A stretch of DNA of 6,711 nucleotides from an uncultured Pseudomonadota bacterium (GTDB taxonomy: Bacteria; Pseudomonadota; Alphaproteobacteria; Rs-D84): assembly GCA_946628805.1 (NCBI GenBank), contig CAMOXB010000125.1, positions 1 through 6,711 on the forward strand, given 5' to 3'. Below the pieces are notes generated by a model. It had not been told where the DNA came from. It searched no databases and worked only from the letters and a program-made list of their open reading frames with translations. The stretch's first letter is position 1. Every line of letters starts with the position of its first letter. Position numbers and translations under genes: made by a program. Of the stretch, positions 5,812-6,711 are shown one piece after another.

Positions 5812-6485
5812 TTTTGTAAAATCCTTTGTGTGTTTTTATATATAATTTCGCCGGCGTTTGGTTCTTTTTTTATATCTGATATTTTATCAATAACATTATG
5901 CAATATAACGTCAGGTTTCGCATCGCTTTCGACCAAGATTTTTTCAATCGAAATTTGTTCTATACGGCGGATTTCCGTTGGTTTATCCGCGCGATGAATT
6001 GAAAACATAATATCATAATTATTAACCAGGTTTTGCATAATTTCATTATTGCCGTTAAAATCATGTGCGATTATCGTTGGTAATTTTTTATATTGTTTTA
6101 ATACGTGTAAAATTTTATCCCATGCACCAACGCAGTGTAAAAATATAGCCCGATTCATTTCGATTGCGACATTTAATTGGCGTTCAAAGACATCGATTTG
6201 TTGTTCCATATTCGGTCGATATTTATCAAGACCTATTTCACCAATCATAAACGAATCGTTTAATTTTAATAAATCATATAAACGTTTATCGAATCCGTCC
6301 ATTATTGTATCAACAAACCATGGATGCACACCAAACGCACCATATACATTTTTATCGTTCAACGTAATATTTGCCAAATTATTCCAATCCGATTCGTTTG
6401 TTGCGCAACAAATTGTTCCCACAACATCTGGTTGGATATTATGCGATATGTATTCAATATGCGAATGTGCATCAATTATCTTCAT
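5808..6485 (-). CDS. TatD-family metal-dependent hydrolase
   Basis: TatD proteins are TIM-barrel amidohydrolase-superfamily enzymes, several of which are metal-dependent DNases (3'-5' exonuclease or AP-site activity). The natural substrate of this member cannot be read from sequence. The metal ligands expected for the family are all visible: H7 and H9 in DAHSHIE (5-11), E83 in GEIGLDK (82-88), H117 in FLHCVG, H141 in IIAHDFNGN (138-146) and D188 in LVESDAK (184-190). FGVHPWF (51-57) is also characteristic. At 225 residues it is somewhat shorter than the usual 255-265, and the segment after H141 reads HDFNGN where HCFSG is usual, so it is a divergent member. No Shine-Dalgarno is visible before the ATG at 6485. 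The gene begins 39 bp after the end of the preceding gene and overlaps tcdA by 4 bp, so these genes are probably cotranscribed. Confidence 0.9.
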   Translation of the reverse strand: MKIIDAHSHIEYISHNIQPDVVGTICCATNESDWNNLANITLNDKNVYGAFGVHPWFVDTIMDGFDKRLYDLLKLNDSFMIGEIGLDKYRPNMEQQIDVFERQLNVAIEMNRAIFLHCVGAWDKILHVLKQYKKLPTIIAHDFNGNNEIMQNLVNNYDIMFSIHRADKPTEIRRIEQISIEKILVESDAKPDVILHNVIDKISDIKKEPNAGEIIYKNTQRILQK

Positions 6486-6524
6486 AGAATAAATGGTATC
6501 GGAAAAATGTTTTTTTTCAAGTCC

Positions 6525-6711
6525 CTATTCAACCGAATCGTCATGCACGACATAATCCGCGCCATTAATCGTGATATGCAGCGAACGCCCCACCCCAACG
6601 GACATTTGTTTTGGATTATTTTCCGCCGGCACAGCATTTGCGGAATAAATATCATTTTCAATCTGAATAAACAACCTGTGTTCGGTCGGATTTGCCGGCA
6701 TTTGGTGCATA
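6525..6711 (-). CDS. C-terminal part of an unrecognised protein, cut by the window edge
   Basis: An open frame enters from the right edge and ends at TAG (6525-6527). About 61 residues are visible. A Met codon lies at 6708-6710, one base from the edge, so whether the gene begins there or continues beyond the window cannot be decided. The visible part has no cysteines and no membrane segment. It alternates in a beta-strand-like way (HRLFIQIENDIYSA, then SLHITINGADYVVHDD) and ends HDDSVE. I do not recognise it. It is on the same strand as the TatD gene and 39 bp upstream, so it may be the first visible gene of that operon. Its base composition looks somewhat more GC-rich than its neighbours (for example CCGCC and GGCGC-type stretches). 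It is counted as coding because the frame is open and collinear with the operon, but a short chance frame is possible. Confidence 0.5.
   Translation of the reverse strand, partial: MHQMPANPTEHRLFIQIENDIYSANAVPAENNPKQMSVGVGRSLHITINGADYVVHDDSVE

Noticed and set aside
6049..6492. 147-residue open frame on the plus strand
   Set aside because: It is antisense to the TatD gene, whose motifs are unmistakable, and the translation has no recognisable domain.
1..6711. Mobile element, CRISPR array, toxin-antitoxin or defence system
   Set aside because: No transposase, integrase, regular repeat-spacer pattern, direct terminal repeats or defence-type domains were found on either strand.

Overview
The window suggests an AT-rich (by eye roughly 60% A+T) Gram-negative alphaproteobacterium. 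The GatB protein has the form usual in alphaproteobacteria (for example the stretch around residues 52-60 and 87-104). Two genes encode signal-peptide-bearing beta-barrel proteins that end in phenylalanine, which implies an outer membrane. Spacing is tight. A small, host-associated alphaproteobacterium of the kind found in animal guts would fit, but the lineage is inference.

Layout from left to right. A complete tRNA-Phe(GAA) gene on the minus strand (45-120) diverges across about 54 bp from a plus-strand pair, gatB (175-1701) and miaB (1707-3005), only 5 bp apart. miaB converges with a minus-strand autotransporter-like outer-membrane protein gene (3009-4310), leaving 3 bp between the stop codons. 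Next, also on the minus strand, is a small opacity-type outer-membrane barrel gene (4406-5008) with a clear intrinsic terminator (4352-4383) and a strong Shine-Dalgarno site. Its 128-bp leader region contains several inverted repeats. Upstream of it on the same strand is a compact unit: the end of an unrecognised gene (from 6711 down to 6525), a TatD-family metal hydrolase (5808-6485) and a tcdA-like tRNA t6A dehydratase (5137-5811). The last two overlap by 4 bp (ATGA).

How the genes fit together. The main theme is tRNA and decoding: a tRNA-Phe; GatB, which helps make Gln-tRNA(Gln) and/or Asn-tRNA(Asn); MiaB, which thiomethylates A37 of tRNAs such as tRNA-Phe; and TcdA, which cyclises t6A37 of ANN-decoding tRNAs. 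The second theme is the cell surface, with two unrelated outer-membrane barrels. I found no mobile element, CRISPR array, toxin-antitoxin pair or defence system. Most of the window is housekeeping, and the least explained parts are the autotransporter-like protein, the repeat-bearing leader of the opacity-type gene and the partial gene at the right edge.
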